The notes under the pieces: generated by a model
Databases searched by the model: none
What the model was told of the DNA's origin: nothing
What the model saw: the letters and a program-made list of their open reading frames with translations, nothing else
Program-made: the position numbers and the translations under genes
In this document: positions 21,693 to 32,591 of the stretch, in pieces
Layout: each line of letters starts with the position of its first letter
Position numbering within the stretch: the first letter of the stretch is position 1
Assembly: GCF_009769385.1 (NCBI RefSeq)
Contig: NZ_ML775963.1
Span: forward strand, 62,001-126,000
Length of the DNA stretch: 64,000 bases
Direction of reading: 5' to 3'
DNA from: Saccharothrix deserti
GTDB taxonomy: Bacteria > Actinomycetota > Actinomycetes > Mycobacteriales > Pseudonocardiaceae

Positions 21693-22658
21693 TCACGCGT
21701 GGACCTCGGGCGGGATCGGCCGGGGAGACTCCTCGGTGCCGACGACGCGCGCGCCGTGCACCGGCCCCTGCGCCACCCGCACCGTCCGGCACACGCCCGC
21801 GCCCGCCAGTTCGGCCGCCACGCGCACCGCCGAGTCACCGTCCGTGCAGAGGAACGCGCAGGTCGGCCCCGATCCGGACACCATGCCGGCCAACGCGCCC
21901 GCGTTCACGCCCGCGCGCAACGTGCGGCGCAGGTTCGGCCGCAGGGAGACGGCGGCGGCCTGGAGGTCGTTGCCGAGCAGCAGGGCGAGCTGACGCGGGT
22001 CGCCGGACGCCAGGCCCTCCAGCACGGCCTCCGCCTCGCCGACGCGGGGCGGGTCGCCGTCCGCGCGCAGCCGGTCCAGCTCGTCGAACACCTCGGGCGT
22101 GGACAGGCCGCGCCGGTCGAACGCCAGCACCCAGTGGAACGTGTGCCGCGCCAGCACCGGCACGATCCGGTCACCCCGGTCGGTGCCCAGCGCCGTGCCG
22201 CCGTAGATGGCGAACGGGACGTCCGCGCCGATCTTGCCCGCGAGGCCCGCCAGCTCGTCCCGGCTGATCTCCAGCCGCCACAGCGACGCCAGGCCGACGA
22301 GCGTCGCCGCCGCGTCCGCGCTGCCGCCCGCCATGCCGCCGGCGACCGGGATGGCCTTGCGGATCGCCACCCGGACCTTCGGGTCGTCCGGGTCGCGGCC
22401 GACGTGCTGGGCCAACACCCGCACCGCCCGCCAGGCCAGGTTGGACGCGCCGGTGGGCACCGAGTCGGCGCCCTCGCCGTGCACCTCGACTCCGGGGTCG
22501 TCGGCGATGGCGACGGTGACCTCGTCGGTCAGCGACAAGGCCTGGAATATCGTCACCAGGTCGTGGTAGCCGTCCGCGCGTGGATCGCCTACGGCCAGGT
22601 GGAGGTTGACCTTGGCCGGGACGCGGACGGTGACCGGGGGCGGGACGACAGCGAGCAC
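21693..22658 (-). CDS. ispE: 4-diphosphocytidyl-2-C-methyl-D-erythritol kinase
   Basis: A 321-residue GHMP kinase of the non-mevalonate isoprenoid pathway; it phosphorylates CDP-methylerythritol. It shows [20 protein letters not shown], the ATP loop [30 protein letters not shown] and the C-terminal [16 protein letters not shown] 22658 is the start; the frame stays open far upstream but without family similarity. The ksgA-ispE neighbourhood is as in mycobacteria, but here metNIQ is inserted between them. Its promoter region has two DnaA boxes. Confidence 0.95.
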   Translation of the reverse strand: MLAVVPPPVTVRVPAKVNLHLAVGDPRADGYHDLVTIFQALSLTDEVTVAIADDPGVEVHGEGADSVPTGASNLAWRAVRVLAQHVGRDPDDPKVRVAIRKAIPVAGGMAGGSADAAATLVGLASLWRLEISRDELAGLAGKIGADVPFAIYGGTALGTDRGDRIVPVLARHTFHWVLAFDRRGLSTPEVFDELDRLRADGDPPRVGEAEAVLEGLASGDPRQLALLLGNDLQAAAVSLRPNLRRTLRAGVNAGALAGMVSGSGPTCAFLCTDGDSAVRVAAELAGAGVCRTVRVAQGPVHGARVVGTEESPRPIPPEVHA

Positions 22659-22747
22659 GCCATGAAGCGTACGGGCGTTTCCGGGTTGCTCGCTCCTACC
22701 GACCGCTGACCTGCGTCGGAATGTGACTCGTGAACGGCGTTCCCGAG

Positions 22748-22772
22748 TTGTCCACAGCCGGAGTTGTCCACA
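22748..22772. promoter_or_regulatory. Pair of DnaA boxes upstream of ispE
   Basis: TTGTCCACA occurs at 22748-22756 and 22764-22772, same orientation, 16 bp apart. This is the DnaA-box consensus of high-GC actinobacteria. The pair lies about 90 bp upstream of the ispE start. Confidence 0.6.
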
Positions 22773-22821
22773 GGCCGGGGCGAGCGGCCCGGCATTGTCG
22801 GGGTCGGCCGGCAAGATCAAA

Positions 22822-22850
22822 GCAGGGGTCCCCTTGGCGGGGACCCCTGC
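22822..22850 (-). terminator. Intrinsic terminator of metNIQ
   Basis: GCAGGGGTCCCC (22822-22833) and GGGGACCCCTGC (22839-22850) form a perfect 12-bp stem with loop TTGGC. On the minus strand it is followed by TTTGATCTT. It lies 71 bp after the metQ stop. Confidence 0.88.
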
Positions 22851-22921
22851 GAAGCGTTCTCGCTTGCCCGCACCCGGGCAGGTGGGTGGCGAGGCGTTGG
22901 CGATCAGACGGGTCAGACGGG

Positions 22922-23728
22922 TCAGACGGCGAGCACGGAGCCCGAGAAGGTCTCCTTGATGTAGTCCTTGACCTGCTGCGACTGGAGCAGGGCGAGCAGG
23001 TCCTTGATGCGCTGGTCGTCCTTCAGCTCGGCCCTGGTGACGAGGCCGTTGGCGTTCGGGTTGCCCTCGGCCTTCTCCAGCGCCAGCGCGTCGGACGCGG
23101 GCTTGAGGCCGGCGTCGATGGCGTAGTTGCCGTTCACCACGGACGCGTCCGTGTCGTCCAGCGACCGGGGCAGCTGGGCGGCCTCCAGCTCGACGAACTC
23201 CAGGTTCTTCGGGTTCTCCGCGATGTCCCGGATGGTCGCCGTCCCCTCCGCGCCCGGCTTGACCTTGATCAGCCCGTTGTCCTGGAGCAGCTTCAGGCCG
23301 CGTGCCTCGTTCGTGGCGTCGTTGGCGACGGCCACGCGCGCGCCGGACGGCAGGTCGGCCAGCGACTTGTGCTTCTTCGAGTACACGCCCAGCGGCTCGA
23401 TGTGCACCGGGCCGATCCACTCCAGCCGCGCGCCGCTCTCCGCCTTGAACGTGTCCAGGTACGGCACGGTCTGGAAGTAGTTCGCGTCCAGCGACCCGTC
23501 CACCAGCGCGGTGTTCGGCTGCACGTAGTCGGTGAACTCCACGACCTCGATCTTCAGCCCCTTCTCGGCGGCCAGGTTGTCCGCCACGTACCGCAGCACC
23601 TGGGCGTGCGGGACGGGGCTCACGCCCACCTTGAGCGGCGCGTCCGGGTCGGAGGCGGCGCCGGTGTCGCCACTACCGCAGCCCACTGCGGTCAGCAGCA
23701 CGGCGAGCAGGGCAGCACGAATACGCAT
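22922..23728 (-). CDS. metQ: Methionine ABC transporter substrate-binding lipoprotein MetQ
   Basis: A 268-residue NlpA/MetQ-type lipoprotein. The signal [19 protein letters not shown] ends with lipidated Cys near residue 18. The body has [39 protein letters not shown] and the family segment [15 protein letters not shown], and ends with [11 protein letters not shown]. It captures D/L-methionine outside the membrane and delivers it to MetI. It is the last gene of metN-metI-metQ, which is preceded by a SAM riboswitch. The ATG at 23728 is the only start that gives a clean signal peptide. Confidence 0.95.
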   Translation of the reverse strand: MRIRAALLAVLLTAVGCGSGDTGAASDPDAPLKVGVSPVPHAQVLRYVADNLAAEKGLKIEVVEFTDYVQPNTALVDGSLDANYFQTVPYLDTFKAESGARLEWIGPVHIEPLGVYSKKHKSLADLPSGARVAVANDATNEARGLKLLQDNGLIKVKPGAEGTATIRDIAENPKNLEFVELEAAQLPRSLDDTDASVVNGNYAIDAGLKPASDALALEKAEGNPNANGLVTRAELKDDQRIKDLLALLQSQQVKDYIKETFSGSVLAV

Positions 23729-23790
23729 GTCATTCCTTCTGGGAACTGGGAAAGGGTCGTACTTGGAAAGGATGCTTCTGGAAACACCCG

Positions 23791-24474
23791 TCAGGCGGAC
23801 GTGGTGCGGCGGCGGTCGACGCCGCGGGCCACGCGGTTGGTGATGAGCTGGATCGCGGTGGCGATGACGGCCAGCACGACGACCGTGCTCCACAGGAAGC
23901 GGTCGTTGAACCGCTGGTAGCCCATGCGCACGGCGAGGTCGCCGAGACCGCCGCCGCCGACCACCCCGGCCATCGCCGAGTAGCCCAGCAGGGCGATCGC
24001 GGTCACGCCGACGGCGTTGACCAGCGCGGGCAGCGACTCGCGGAGCAGCACGCTGCGCACGATCCGCAACGTGGACGAACCGGTCGTGACGGCGGCCTCC
24101 ACCACCGACACGTGCACCTCGGACAGCACGTTCTGGACCAGCCTGCCGACGAACGGGATCGCGCCGACCGACAGCGGCACGATCGCCGCCGTGGGGCCGA
24201 TGGTGCTGCTGAGCAGCAGCCTGGTCAGCGAGGTGAGCACCACCAGCAGGACCAGGAACGGCATGGAACGGCCGAGGTCCACCACGAACCCGAGGACCTT
24301 GTGGAGCACCGGGCGGGGCCTCAGCCCACCGGGAGCGGTGAGCTGAAGCCAGATGCCGACGGGTGTGCCGAGCAGAACCGCGATGAGGGTCGAGACCACC
24401 ACCATGTACAACGTCTCACCGGTGGCGACGAGCAGCTGGTCGAAGACCTCCGACCAGGGTGTAGCAGTCCTCAC
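23791..24474 (-). CDS. metI: Methionine ABC transporter permease MetI
   Basis: A 227-residue permease with about five membrane helices and the EAA loop (VEAAVTTGSSTLRIVRSVLL, then ESLPALV). GRSMPFLVLLVVL and GYSAMAGVVGGGGLGDLA are typical of MetI. It forms the membrane channel for methionine uptake with MetN. The GTG start at 24474 overlaps the metN stop by four bases (GTGA), showing translational coupling. Confidence 0.95.
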   Translation of the reverse strand: MRTATPWSEVFDQLLVATGETLYMVVVSTLIAVLLGTPVGIWLQLTAPGGLRPRPVLHKVLGFVVDLGRSMPFLVLLVVLTSLTRLLLSSTIGPTAAIVPLSVGAIPFVGRLVQNVLSEVHVSVVEAAVTTGSSTLRIVRSVLLRESLPALVNAVGVTAIALLGYSAMAGVVGGGGLGDLAVRMGYQRFNDRFLWSTVVVLAVIATAIQLITNRVARGVDRRRTTSA

Positions 24475-25481
24475 GCAGCTACTCCCTGGGGACCCGCGAG
24501 GGTCCGGCGCACCGAGCCGCCTGCCTCCGAGATCCACTCCAACGCCGAGTCCGCGCGCTCACCCTTCAGGCCGACGCGGAACCGCGCGACCGGGGTCTCC
24601 CCCAGCCTGGTCAGGCCGCCGCCCAGCAGGTTCAGCTCGACGCCGAACCGGCTGGTGGCCTCGGGCAGCAGCGCGCCCACGGCGGCGAAACCGATCAGCA
24701 CGATGTCCGCGACCCGGTCGAACGAGCCTTCCGCGGCCGGGTTCTGGTCCACGGCGGGCAGCAGCGACGCGGCCGTGCGGCTGGCGGCGTCGGACACCAG
24801 GTCGAGCACCTTGCCGTGCTCCACGACCCGGCCGTCCTCCAGCACCGCGACGTCGTCGCAGATCTTCCGGACCACGCCCATGTCGTGCGTGACCACGAGA
24901 ACCGTCACGCCCAGCTCGGCACGCGCCCGGTCCAGCACGGTGAGCACGGAGCCGGTGGTGTCGGGGTCGAGCGCGGACGTCGGCTCGTCCGCCAGCAGCA
25001 CCGACGGCGACGCGGCGAGCGCCCGCGCGACCGCGATCCGCTGGCGCTGGCCACCGGACAGCTGGTCGGGGTAGGAGCCCGCCTTGTCGGTCAGGCCGAC
25101 CAGGTCGAGGAGTTCGGCGACGCGGTTGCGGCGCTGCGGACCGGCCACGCCCGCGGCCTCCAGCGGCAGCGCGACGTTGCCCGCGGCGGTGCGCTGGCGC
25201 AGCAGGGAATCCCCTTGCGGCACGACGCCGATCTGCCGGCGGGCGGCGCGCAGCGCGGTGCCGTCGAGGGAGACGAGGTCGGTGCCGTCGACGCGGATCG
25301 AACCGCTGTCGGGGCGCTCCAGGAGCGCGACGCACCGGGCCAGGGTGGACTTGCCCGCTCCGCTGGGGCCGACGACGCCGAGGACGGTGCCCGCGGCGAC
25401 GTCCAGGTTCACGCCGTCCAGCGCGCGAACCTGTCCGGTACTCCCGGGGAAGGTCTTGGTGAGGTTCTCGACAGTGATCAC
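24471..25481 (-). CDS. metN: Methionine ABC transporter ATPase MetN
   Basis: A 336-residue ABC ATPase: Walker A GPSGAGKST (about residue 40), LSGGQRQRIAVARALA, Walker B VLLADEPTSALDP and the His switch VTHDMG. A C-terminal NIL/ACT-type domain of about 90 residues (from about 245) is the methionine-sensing regulatory domain of MetN. The GTG at 25481 begins ITVENLTKTFPG; GGAG lies 7 bp upstream inside a hairpin. Expression is controlled by the SAM riboswitch at 25701-25787. Confidence 0.95.
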   Translation of the reverse strand: MITVENLTKTFPGSTGQVRALDGVNLDVAAGTVLGVVGPSGAGKSTLARCVALLERPDSGSIRVDGTDLVSLDGTALRAARRQIGVVPQGDSLLRQRTAAGNVALPLEAAGVAGPQRRNRVAELLDLVGLTDKAGSYPDQLSGGQRQRIAVARALAASPSVLLADEPTSALDPDTTGSVLTVLDRARAELGVTVLVVTHDMGVVRKICDDVAVLEDGRVVEHGKVLDLVSDAASRTAASLLPAVDQNPAAEGSFDRVADIVLIGFAAVGALLPEATSRFGVELNLLGGGLTRLGETPVARFRVGLKGERADSALEWISEAGGSVRRTLAGPQGVAA

Positions 25482-25488
25482 GTTTTCG

Positions 25489-25522
25489 CTCCACGACTGC
25501 GTGCGGCGGCGCACGCTCGTGG
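25489..25522 (-). promoter_or_regulatory. Hairpin sequestering the metN ribosome site
   Basis: On the minus strand CCACGA (plus 25517-25522) pairs with TCGTGG (plus 25491-25496). Inside, GCGTGCG pairs with CGCACGC (plus 25510-25516 and 25499-25505) around a CCGC loop. The outer helix covers part of the GGAG ribosome site (plus 25489-25492), 7 bp before the GTG. It is a good candidate for the translational output of the upstream riboswitch. Confidence 0.55.
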
Positions 25523-25700
25523 CGTGTGCGACCGGCGGTTCAGCTCAGAAAGGTGTCCCGGATGAAGAGGACGCGAGGATTCGAAGGCGCCCAGGAGGCA
25601 CGCTTGGGGCTTCAGAAGCTGCGACAGGCCGAAGACGTGCGGCGGCCGTGGTCGACGACCCGCCGGCGGGTGAGCATTCGCATCCTGGGCACGTGATCCT

Positions 25701-25787
25701 CCATCGATCCTGGCTGAAGCACCTGCCCCTGTGGAGGGGTGGTTGCTGCGGCGTCGTAGAGCCAGGTCTCTCAGCCGCTCGGGATGG
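25701..25787 (-). ncRNA. SAM riboswitch (S-box, SAM-I class) of metNIQ
   Basis: Read on the minus strand, P1 is CCATC/GATGG (plus 25783-25787 with 25701-25705). Next come CGAGCGGC, the P2 loop segment GAGACCTGGCTCTACGACG, the conserved GCAACC, the P3 stem CCCCTccacAGGGG and the signature CAGGTGCTTCAGCC. These match the S-box aptamer in order and spacing. SAM binding should lower methionine uptake. The aptamer is 220 bp upstream of metN. No terminator follows, so control is probably translational. Confidence 0.9.
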
Positions 25788-25876
25788 CAATACGAGTACA
25801 CCTGACATGACCCGGCTGACGCAAGCCGGAAACAGGATCGTTCGGCAAATCACACGTTCGGCCGAAAGATCATCGA

Positions 25877-26755
25877 CTAACGAGTGGACGCGACCTCGGC
25901 TATCCGGACGAAGTCACTGACGCCCAGTTGTTCGCCGCGCACGGCCGGGTCCACGCCGGCGGCGACGAGCAGGCGTTCCGCCTCGGCCGCCGAACCCGCC
26001 CAACCGGACAGCGCGCCGCGCAGCATCTTGCGGCGTTGGGCGAAAGCGGCGTCCACCAAGGAGAACAGCCGTTTGTGGTCCACAGTGGAGAGCGGCGGGT
26101 GCCGTTCGAACGCGACCAGCGCCGAATCGACGTTCGGCACCGGCCAGAAGACGGAACGGGGCACCGGGCCGGCCCGGCGGGCGTCCGCGTACCAGGCGAG
26201 TTTCACGCTGGGGACGCCATAGACCTTGCTGCCCGGTCCGGCGGCCATCCGGTCGGCCACCTCGGACTGGACCATCACCAGGCCGGTGCGCAGCGACGGC
26301 AGTTCGGCCAGCAGGTGCAGGACGACGGGCACGGCCACGTTGTAGGGGAGGTTCGCCACCAGGGCGGTGGGTTCCACCGGCATCTGGGCGGCGGTGACCC
26401 GCATGGCGTCGGCGTGGACGACGGAGAGGCGGTCCGCCAGGTCGGGGGCGCGTTCGGTGACGGTCAGCGGGAGGCGGTCGGCGAGGACCTCGTCGATCTC
26501 TACGGCCACGAGGGCTCGGCACGATGGCAGTAGCGCCAATGTGAGCGAACCCAGGCCGGGGCCTACTTCGAGGACTACGTCGTCGGGGCGCAGGGCGGCT
26601 GCTGTGACGATGCGGCGGACCGTGTTGGGGTCGTGCACGAAGTTCTGGCCGAGCTTCTTGGTGGGGCGGATGTCCAGCTCGGCGGCTAGCCGACGGACGT
26701 CGGCTGGGCCCAGGAGCTGGCTCCCCGGTCCGGCCGGCGTCGAATCCTCAGTCAC
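25877..26755 (-). CDS. ksgA: 16S rRNA (adenine1518/1519-N6) dimethyltransferase
   Basis: A 292-residue KsgA/RsmA. It has [20 protein letters not shown], the SAM-binding motif [11 protein letters not shown], the acidic [10 protein letters not shown] and the catalytic NLPYNV. The C-terminal helical domain ends SDFVRIAEV. It dimethylates the two adenosines of helix 45 in 16S rRNA late in 30S assembly. GTG 26755 is chosen; it starts a Thr/Glu-rich lead before the conserved [15 protein letters not shown]. rpfB lies upstream on the same strand, but with a 442-bp gap full of repeats, unlike the tight spacing in mycobacteria. Confidence 0.96.
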   Translation of the reverse strand: MTEDSTPAGPGSQLLGPADVRRLAAELDIRPTKKLGQNFVHDPNTVRRIVTAAALRPDDVVLEVGPGLGSLTLALLPSCRALVAVEIDEVLADRLPLTVTERAPDLADRLSVVHADAMRVTAAQMPVEPTALVANLPYNVAVPVVLHLLAELPSLRTGLVMVQSEVADRMAAGPGSKVYGVPSVKLAWYADARRAGPVPRSVFWPVPNVDSALVAFERHPPLSTVDHKRLFSLVDAAFAQRRKMLRGALSGWAGSAAEAERLLVAAGVDPAVRGEQLGVSDFVRIAEVASTR

Positions 26756-26846
26756 GTGGACATTCTCCAACACCGCTTGTGGACGACGGTGGCGGTGGTG
26801 GGCGGGGGTGAGCTGTTGGTCTCCGTGCACGCCGCGGGTTGGGTCC

Positions 26847-26911
26847 GGCTCGATTTGACATGGGACCCTTACGGGCACCGGAGGCAGGTCGGAGCCATGT
26901 CAAATCGAGCC
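26847..26911. repeat. 17-bp perfect inverted repeat between rpfB and ksgA
   Basis: GGCTCGATTTGACATGG (26847-26863) and CCATGTCAAATCGAGCC (26895-26911) are exact complements around a 31-bp spacer. It lies about 90 bp upstream of ksgA and may be an RNA hairpin or operator. The AT-rich arms stand out from their GC-rich surroundings. Confidence 0.8.
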
Positions 26912-27025
26912 TCGTCGGCCACCACCGGGTCCGTCGTGGTCCCGTGGGACTGACCGGCCTCGTCGGCCACCACCGGGTCCGTCGTGGTCCCGTGGGACTG
27001 ACCGGCCTCGTCGGCCACCACCGGT
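26911..27025. repeat. 48-bp tandem repeat, about 2.4 copies
   Basis: Copy 1 is 26911-26958 and copy 2 is 26959-27006, identical over 48 bp; a third copy breaks off after about 18 bp. Each starts CTCGTCGGCCACCACCGG. The array abuts the right arm of the 17-bp inverted repeat. The period is a multiple of 3, so open frames cross it on both strands, but no ribosome site or family similarity supports a gene. The gap 26756-27197 holds nothing else but the rpfB terminator. Confidence 0.88.
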
Positions 27026-27093
27026 TCGGCGGTTTGACCGTTCGGCTGGGCGTCGACCACCACGCGAGGCCACCGTCGGTCGTTCGCGACTCA

Positions 27094-27128
27094 TTTTCCG
27101 GCGATCACGCTTTTCGATCGTCGGAAAA
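27094..27128 (-). terminator. Stem-loop after rpfB
   Basis: TTTTCCGGCGATC (27094-27106) and GATCGTCGGAAAA (27116-27128) form a 13-bp stem with one G:U-type position and a 9-nt loop. A/T runs lie at the stem base. It sits 69 bp after the rpfB stop and could work in both directions. Confidence 0.7.
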
Positions 27129-27197
27129 TCAGGCGCGAGCGGCCGACCTCCCGGGCGGCCGAGCCGCCGTCTGCGGAGCAGCGGCCATTAAACACAG

Positions 27198-28694
<1,497 letters not shown>

Positions 28695-28912
28695 CTAGTG
28701 ATCTCCGGCAACTCCTGTGCGTCCGCTCGTCTTCTCGCTTCTGGCGTCTACGTAACCCGCCCCGACTGCGGGTGCGCCCCGGTCTTAAACATGGGGCACG
28801 GTCACGGGACCGTAACGGGTACACGGGGGTTGTGCAAACACCCCTGCAGAGCTTGTGAGTTCAGTCACTCCGTCAGGGGAGCAAGGGTGTCCGCCGTTCG
28901 TCGTAAAGAGCA

Positions 28913-29749
28913 TTACGACTGCGTGCGGTCACCAAGATCGAAGATTCGTTCGGCGTTTCGGGTGATCTTCGATGCCAACGCGGCCAGATCGGCGTCACGC
29001 AACGTCGCTATGTCACGGAGTGTGTAGTTCGCGCAATATGGCTCGTTCGGGCGACCCCGGTACGGGTGGGGGGTCAGGAACGGCGCGTCCGTCTCGACCA
29101 ACATGTGGTCCTCCGGCACCCACTGCGCGGCTTCCCGCAGGGCGTGGGCGTTGCGGAACGTCGTGGTGCCCGCGAAGGACAGCACGAACCCGCGTTCCAC
29201 GCACGCACGCGCGAAGGCGAGGTCACCGGAGAAGCAGTGGAAGACCACTGTGGACGGCGCGCCCTCGGTGTCGAGGACCTCGAGGATGTCGTCGTGCGCA
29301 TCCCGGTCGTGGATCATCAACGGCTTGCCGGTCTTCTTGGCGAGGTCGATGTGCCACCGGAACGCCTCGTGCTGGGCGTTCTTCGGGGCGTAGTCCCAGT
29401 AGTAGTCCAGCCCCGTCTCGCCGATCGCGACGACCCTGGGCTGCTCGGCGAGCTTCGCCAGTTCGGTCTGCTCCGCCTCGCCGAACGTCGACGTGCGGGT
29501 GGGGTGCAGGGCGACGGCGGCGAACACGCGGTCGTCCCAATTGGCGGCTTCGGCGGCCCAGCGGGCGGCTTTGAGGTCGTCGGCGACCGTGATCACCCGG
29601 TCGACGCCCGCTTGTGTTGCCCTGTCGAGCATCTCGCGGACCTGTTCGGGCGTCTCGGCGCCGCACGCGTCCAGGTGGGTGTGGGCGTCGACCACCGGCG
29701 CCGGAAGGGTTTCCGGGACCGGTGGCCGTTCGCCTCGGCGTTTGCTCAC
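28913..29749 (-). CDS. tatD: TatD family metal-dependent deoxyribonuclease
   Basis: A 278-residue TIM-barrel hydrolase. Metal ligands appear as VVDAHTHLD, the central Glu in [30 protein letters not shown] and [16 protein letters not shown]. TatD acts as a 3'-5' DNase in DNA fragmentation and repair. GTG 29749 overlaps the metG stop by four bases (GTGA), so the two genes are translationally coupled. Confidence 0.95.
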   Translation of the reverse strand: MSKRRGERPPVPETLPAPVVDAHTHLDACGAETPEQVREMLDRATQAGVDRVITVADDLKAARWAAEAANWDDRVFAAVALHPTRTSTFGEAEQTELAKLAEQPRVVAIGETGLDYYWDYAPKNAQHEAFRWHIDLAKKTGKPLMIHDRDAHDDILEVLDTEGAPSTVVFHCFSGDLAFARACVERGFVLSFAGTTTFRNAHALREAAQWVPEDHMLVETDAPFLTPHPYRGRPNEPYCANYTLRDIATLRDADLAALASKITRNAERIFDLGDRTQS

Positions 29750-31536
29750 TTGAGGATGGGCGCCCACGCGGGGCCGGTCTCACCCAGCTCCGGGTCGAGC
29801 TTCGCGAACAGCGGTGCGGGCTTGGCCAGCGGACGGCCCACCTCGATCGGCGTGGACGCCCACGTCGCCTGCTCGGCCGCGTAGTCGCCGGTCAGCACCG
29901 GGTACTCGCGGTCCGGCACGTCCAGGTCCGCGACGTCGGTCAGCTGCGGCTGGGCCGCCCACACGCCCGTGCCGCCCAACGCCTCGTGCACCTTCTGCGC
30001 CGAGTGCGGCAGGAACGGCGTCAGCAGGGCGTTCGCGTCCTGCACGACCTGCAACGCGGTGTGCAGCACGGTGTCGCGGCGCTCCGGGTCGTCCTTGAGC
30101 TTCCACGGCTCCTGGTCGGACAGGTAGCGGTTGGCCGCGCCGACCACCTTCATCGCCTCACCCGACGCCTGCTTGAAGCGGGAGCGGCGCAGGTTCGCGC
30201 CCACCACGTCGAACGCCTTGCGGCTCAGTTCGAGCAGGTCGTGATCGGCCTGGGTGGGACTGGTCGGCTTCGGCACGGCGCCCACGTTCTTGTGCGCCAT
30301 CGAGATCGACCGGTTGACCAGGTTGCCCCACTCGTTGGCCAGCTCGAAGTTCGTCCGGCGGACGAACTCCTCCCAGGTGAAGTCGGTGTCCTGGTTCTCC
30401 GGGCCGGCGACCGAGATGAAGTAGCGCAGGGCGTCCGGGCCGAACTCCTTGAGGAAGTCCGTCACGTAGATGACCGTGCCGCGCGAGGTGGAGAACTTCG
30501 ACCCGCTCATGGTCAGGAACTCGCTGGAGACCACTTCGGTGGGCAGGTTCAGCGGGCCGAACGCGCCGGGCTCGCCGCCCTTCGCGCCCTGGCCGTTCTG
30601 GCCCAGGAGCAGGGAAGGCCAGATCAGCGAGTGGAAGACGATGTTGTCCTTGCCCATGAAGTAGTAGCCCTGGGCGTCGCCGGTCCAGAACTCCTTCCAG
30701 GCGTCCTTGTCGCCGCTGCGGCGGGCCCACTCGACGCTCGCGCTGAGGTAGCCGATCACCGCGTCGAACCAGACGTAGAAGCGCTTCATCGGCTGCTCGC
30801 GCCAGCCGTCGAGCGGGATCGGGATGCCCCAGTCCAGGTCGCGGGTGATCGCGCGCGGGCGCAGGTCGCCGATGAGGTTCTGGCTGAACTTGAGCACGTT
30901 CGGCCGCCACTCGGTGCGGGTCTGCAGCCAGCCGCCGAGCGCGTCGATGAACTGCGGGAGGTCCAGGAACAGGTGCTCGGTCTCGACGAACTTCGGCACC
31001 TCGCCGTTGATGCGGGAGCGCGGGTTCTTCAGGTCGATCGGGTCGAGCTGGTTGCCGCAGTTGTCGCACTGGTCGCCGCGGGCGCCGTCGTAGCCGCAGA
31101 TCGGGCAGGTGCCCTCGATGTAGCGGTCGGGCAGGGTGCGGCCGGTGGACGGGCTGATCGCGCCCATCTCGGTCTTCGGGACGACGTAGCCGTTGCGCCA
31201 GAGGGACAGGAACAGCTCCTGGACCACCTGGTAGTGGTTGCCGGTGGTGGTCCGGGTGAACAGGTCGTAGGACAGGCCGAGGCCGTGCAGGTCGTTCGCG
31301 ATCACCCGGTGGTACTTGTCCACCAGCTCGCGGGTGGACAGGCCCTCCTTCTCGGCCTGCACCGAGATCGGCGTGCCGTGCTCGTCCGAGCCGGAGACCA
31401 TCAGCACCCGGTTGCCCGACATGCGCATGTAGCGGGAGAACACGTCGGAGGGGACACCGAAACCGGAGACGTGACCGATGTGGCGGGGGCCGTTGGCGTA
31501 GGGCCACGCCACCGCGGTCAGCACGGAGGCACTCAT
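29746..31536 (-). CDS. metG: Methionyl-tRNA synthetase
   Basis: A 596-residue class I aminoacyl-tRNA synthetase. It has the HIGH motif as [11 protein letters not shown], the four-Cys zinc knuckle [18 protein letters not shown] (about 145-162), the KMSKS-type loop [12 protein letters not shown], and an alpha-helical anticodon-binding domain with the NEWGNLVNR segment. It lacks the C-terminal tRNA-binding OB domain seen in E. coli MetRS, as in mycobacterial MetS. The ATG start gives the usual N-terminus. tatD overlaps its end. Confidence 0.97.
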   Translation of the reverse strand: MSASVLTAVAWPYANGPRHIGHVSGFGVPSDVFSRYMRMSGNRVLMVSGSDEHGTPISVQAEKEGLSTRELVDKYHRVIANDLHGLGLSYDLFTRTTTGNHYQVVQELFLSLWRNGYVVPKTEMGAISPSTGRTLPDRYIEGTCPICGYDGARGDQCDNCGNQLDPIDLKNPRSRINGEVPKFVETEHLFLDLPQFIDALGGWLQTRTEWRPNVLKFSQNLIGDLRPRAITRDLDWGIPIPLDGWREQPMKRFYVWFDAVIGYLSASVEWARRSGDKDAWKEFWTGDAQGYYFMGKDNIVFHSLIWPSLLLGQNGQGAKGGEPGAFGPLNLPTEVVSSEFLTMSGSKFSTSRGTVIYVTDFLKEFGPDALRYFISVAGPENQDTDFTWEEFVRRTNFELANEWGNLVNRSISMAHKNVGAVPKPTSPTQADHDLLELSRKAFDVVGANLRRSRFKQASGEAMKVVGAANRYLSDQEPWKLKDDPERRDTVLHTALQVVQDANALLTPFLPHSAQKVHEALGGTGVWAAQPQLTDVADLDVPDREYPVLTGDYAAEQATWASTPIEVGRPLAKPAPLFAKLDPELGETGPAWAPILK

Positions 31537-31597
31537 GGGGCAAGCCTACGGAGGTGCTTCCAGCGGGTTTTGGCGGGATGGGCAGGTCAGCCTCGGG

Positions 31598-32359
31598 CTA
31601 CTCCCCGGCGACCCATTCGAAGTCACCCTCCCAGATGGGGTGCAACGGGGGCACCTCGCCTTCCAACGCCGCGTCGACGATCGCCGCCGTGCTCGGCTTC
31701 AGCCGGGCTGACCGCCGTTCGTGCGCCAACCGGTCGCGGAGGAGGGGGATGGACAGCGCGGCAGCCGCGAGCTCCACCAACTTCGGTCTGCGGCTCTTCA
31801 GGCAGGCGACCAGCGCGTCGGCCACCGAGTCCACTGCCTCGGGGGCCACGGCGCCGTCCCGGGCGAGCCGTCGGATCGAGGTGGTGGCGTTTGCGCGGAT
31901 CCGCCAACTCCTGTCCCGCAGTGCCTTCACCAGGAGCGGCACCGCGGCGGGATCCGCCGTGTCACCGAGGGACCACACCGCCTTGAACCGGCGGATCGAC
32001 GTCCAACTCGCCAGGTATCGGCGGTAGTGCTCGACCGGCGACGCGCGACGAAGCCTCGGAATCCCGTAGCCGATGCCCAGAATGCCGTAGGCCTGCCGGC
32101 GCATCCACGCGTCGACCACCCCCGGTTTTCCACTCCGCCGCGCGAAGAAGTCGAGCGCGTACGAGGGATCCCGATCCGGGTTCCGCTCCGCCAGGATGCG
32201 GCACAGCACCGACGCCGCGGTGGGCGGCCGGTCGGCGAGCAGGGCCAGGATCCTGTCGTCCAGCCCTTCCTCCGTGCTGTCGATCAGAGACCGGATGCGG
32301 GCACGCCGATCCGGCGAGTCCACGTCCAGGACGGCGGCAAGAGCGGCATCGGTCGACAT
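31598..32359 (-). CDS. HEAT-like helical repeat protein, unknown function
   Basis: A 253-residue soluble protein that I do not recognise as a named family. The middle and C-terminus show HEAT-type helical pairs: FKAVWSLGDTADPAAVPLL, then KALRDRSWRIRANATTSI, then VADALVACLKSRRPKLVEL, with the usual Asp/Arg turns. It ends in an aromatic acidic tail HPIWEGDFEWVAGE. HEAT proteins are scaffolds or lyase chaperones. It sits between rsmI and metG, where mycobacteria have no equivalent, so it looks like a lineage-specific insertion. Confidence 0.7.
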   Translation of the reverse strand: MSTDAALAAVLDVDSPDRRARIRSLIDSTEEGLDDRILALLADRPPTAASVLCRILAERNPDRDPSYALDFFARRSGKPGVVDAWMRRQAYGILGIGYGIPRLRRASPVEHYRRYLASWTSIRRFKAVWSLGDTADPAAVPLLVKALRDRSWRIRANATTSIRRLARDGAVAPEAVDSVADALVACLKSRRPKLVELAAAALSIPLLRDRLAHERRSARLKPSTAAIVDAALEGEVPPLHPIWEGDFEWVAGE

Positions 32360-32591
32360 CGACTCCCCCCTTCACTTGAACAGTCGAGACCAATCACCTT
32401 GCCGGTGCCGTTCCGCGTCGACGAGGCCACGCTCGGTCATGGTCATCCGCAACGGGATGATCAACAGCATCATGCCGACCGGGGTGGCGCCGTGACGAGC
32501 ACCGCCGAGGTCGCGAAGACGCCACCGGCCGTGTCCGAGCACGCCGTCGCGGCGAGCAGGACGCCGAACCCCCGCCCGTAAAGGCTCCGCC
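32360..32591. other. Gap with two overlapping micro-ORFs on the plus strand
   Basis: An 18-residue ORF (ATG 32439 to TGA 32495) overlaps by four bases a 29-residue ORF (GTG 32492 to TAA 32581). The four-base coupling is the only support; neither has a clear ribosome site or a family I recognise. They would be transcribed convergently to rsmI. Treated as weak candidates rather than genes. Confidence 0.2.
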
